Positions 6,311 to 6,327 of a stretch of DNA of 6,327 bases are shown here, one piece after another (positions within the stretch are counted from its first letter, which is position 1; the number at the start of each line of letters is the position of its first letter). The DNA lies in the NCBI GenBank assembly GCA_900548675.1, contig URLJ01000041.1, forward strand, positions 1 to 6,327, given 5' to 3'. This DNA comes from an uncultured Mollicutes bacterium (GTDB taxonomy: Bacteria > Bacillota_I > Bacilli_A > ML615J-28 > CAG-313). The translations under genes and the position numbers were made by a program. The notes below the pieces were generated by a model. The model worked only from the letters and a program-made list of their open reading frames with translations, did not search any database and had not been told where the DNA came from.

Positions 6311-6312
6311 TT
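6288..6312. promoter_or_regulatory. Inverted repeat over the secreted-protein promoter, possible operator
   Basis: AATTGATA (6288-6295) and TATCAATT (6305-6312) are exact 8-base inverted arms with a 9-base gap, so arm centres are 17 bases apart. One arm holds the -35 box and the other touches the -10 box. This is the geometry of a dimeric repressor site. AT-rich sequence makes chance repeats of this size fairly likely. Confidence 0.4.
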
Positions 6313-6327
6313 TATTTCATATAGATT

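Noticed and set aside
22..6327. Direct repeat CATATAGATT at 22-31 and at 6318-6327, near both window ends
   Set aside because: Only 10 AT-rich bases, expected by chance at this base composition. There is no supporting integrase or att structure.

Overview
The window comes from an AT-rich, low-GC Gram-positive-type bacterium (Firmicutes/Bacillota or a close relative). Signs of this are the A/T-heavy codon use, strong AGGAGG-like ribosome binding sites, extended -10 promoters, short intrinsic terminators, a CCA-encoded tRNA, and ordinary Trp=TGG / stop=TAA,TGA usage. I cannot fix the genus from the sequence.

Layout, left to right. (1) Bases 1-1605 hold a leftward operon: a MarR-family repressor followed, with a 17-base overlap, by an ABC exporter half-transporter. 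The exporter keeps its whole membrane domain but stops just as the nucleotide-binding domain begins. Beyond its stop lies unrelated sequence with a strong-looking leftward promoter, so the gene seems to have been cut by an insertion or rearrangement whose bulk is off the left edge. The operon promoter carries a perfect 28-bp palindrome, the obvious MarR operator. (2) A rightward tRNA-Lys(CTT) with its own promoter and terminator follows at 1649-1808. (3) A 188-aa SAP-domain protein with an internally duplicated C-terminal module lies at 1895-2461. (4) Convergent to it is an AzgA-type (NCS2) purine permease at 2511-3869. (5) Divergent from the permease is a metallo-beta-lactamase-fold hydrolase at 4077-4883. 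The two promoters of this divergent pair share a nearly identical 15/16-base -10 region in inverted orientation. (6) Convergent to the hydrolase is a secreted 443-aa protein at 4916-6247. It has a signal peptide, a region that resembles TasA/SipW-type exported proteins, and a GLUG-like beta-solenoid region. Its promoter sits inside an inverted repeat.

Apart from the marR-ABC pair the genes look like single transcription units. Each has its own promoter, and converging neighbours share one bidirectional terminator in which the leftward gene's stop codon lies inside the terminator stem. The window reads as ordinary chromosomal accessory/housekeeping content, and I see no clear new multi-gene system. 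The items most worth a second look are the decapitated ABC exporter with its intact repressor/operator circuit, the SAP protein's duplicated module, and the composite surface protein with its own putative operator. No gene-free stretch exceeds about 210 bases.
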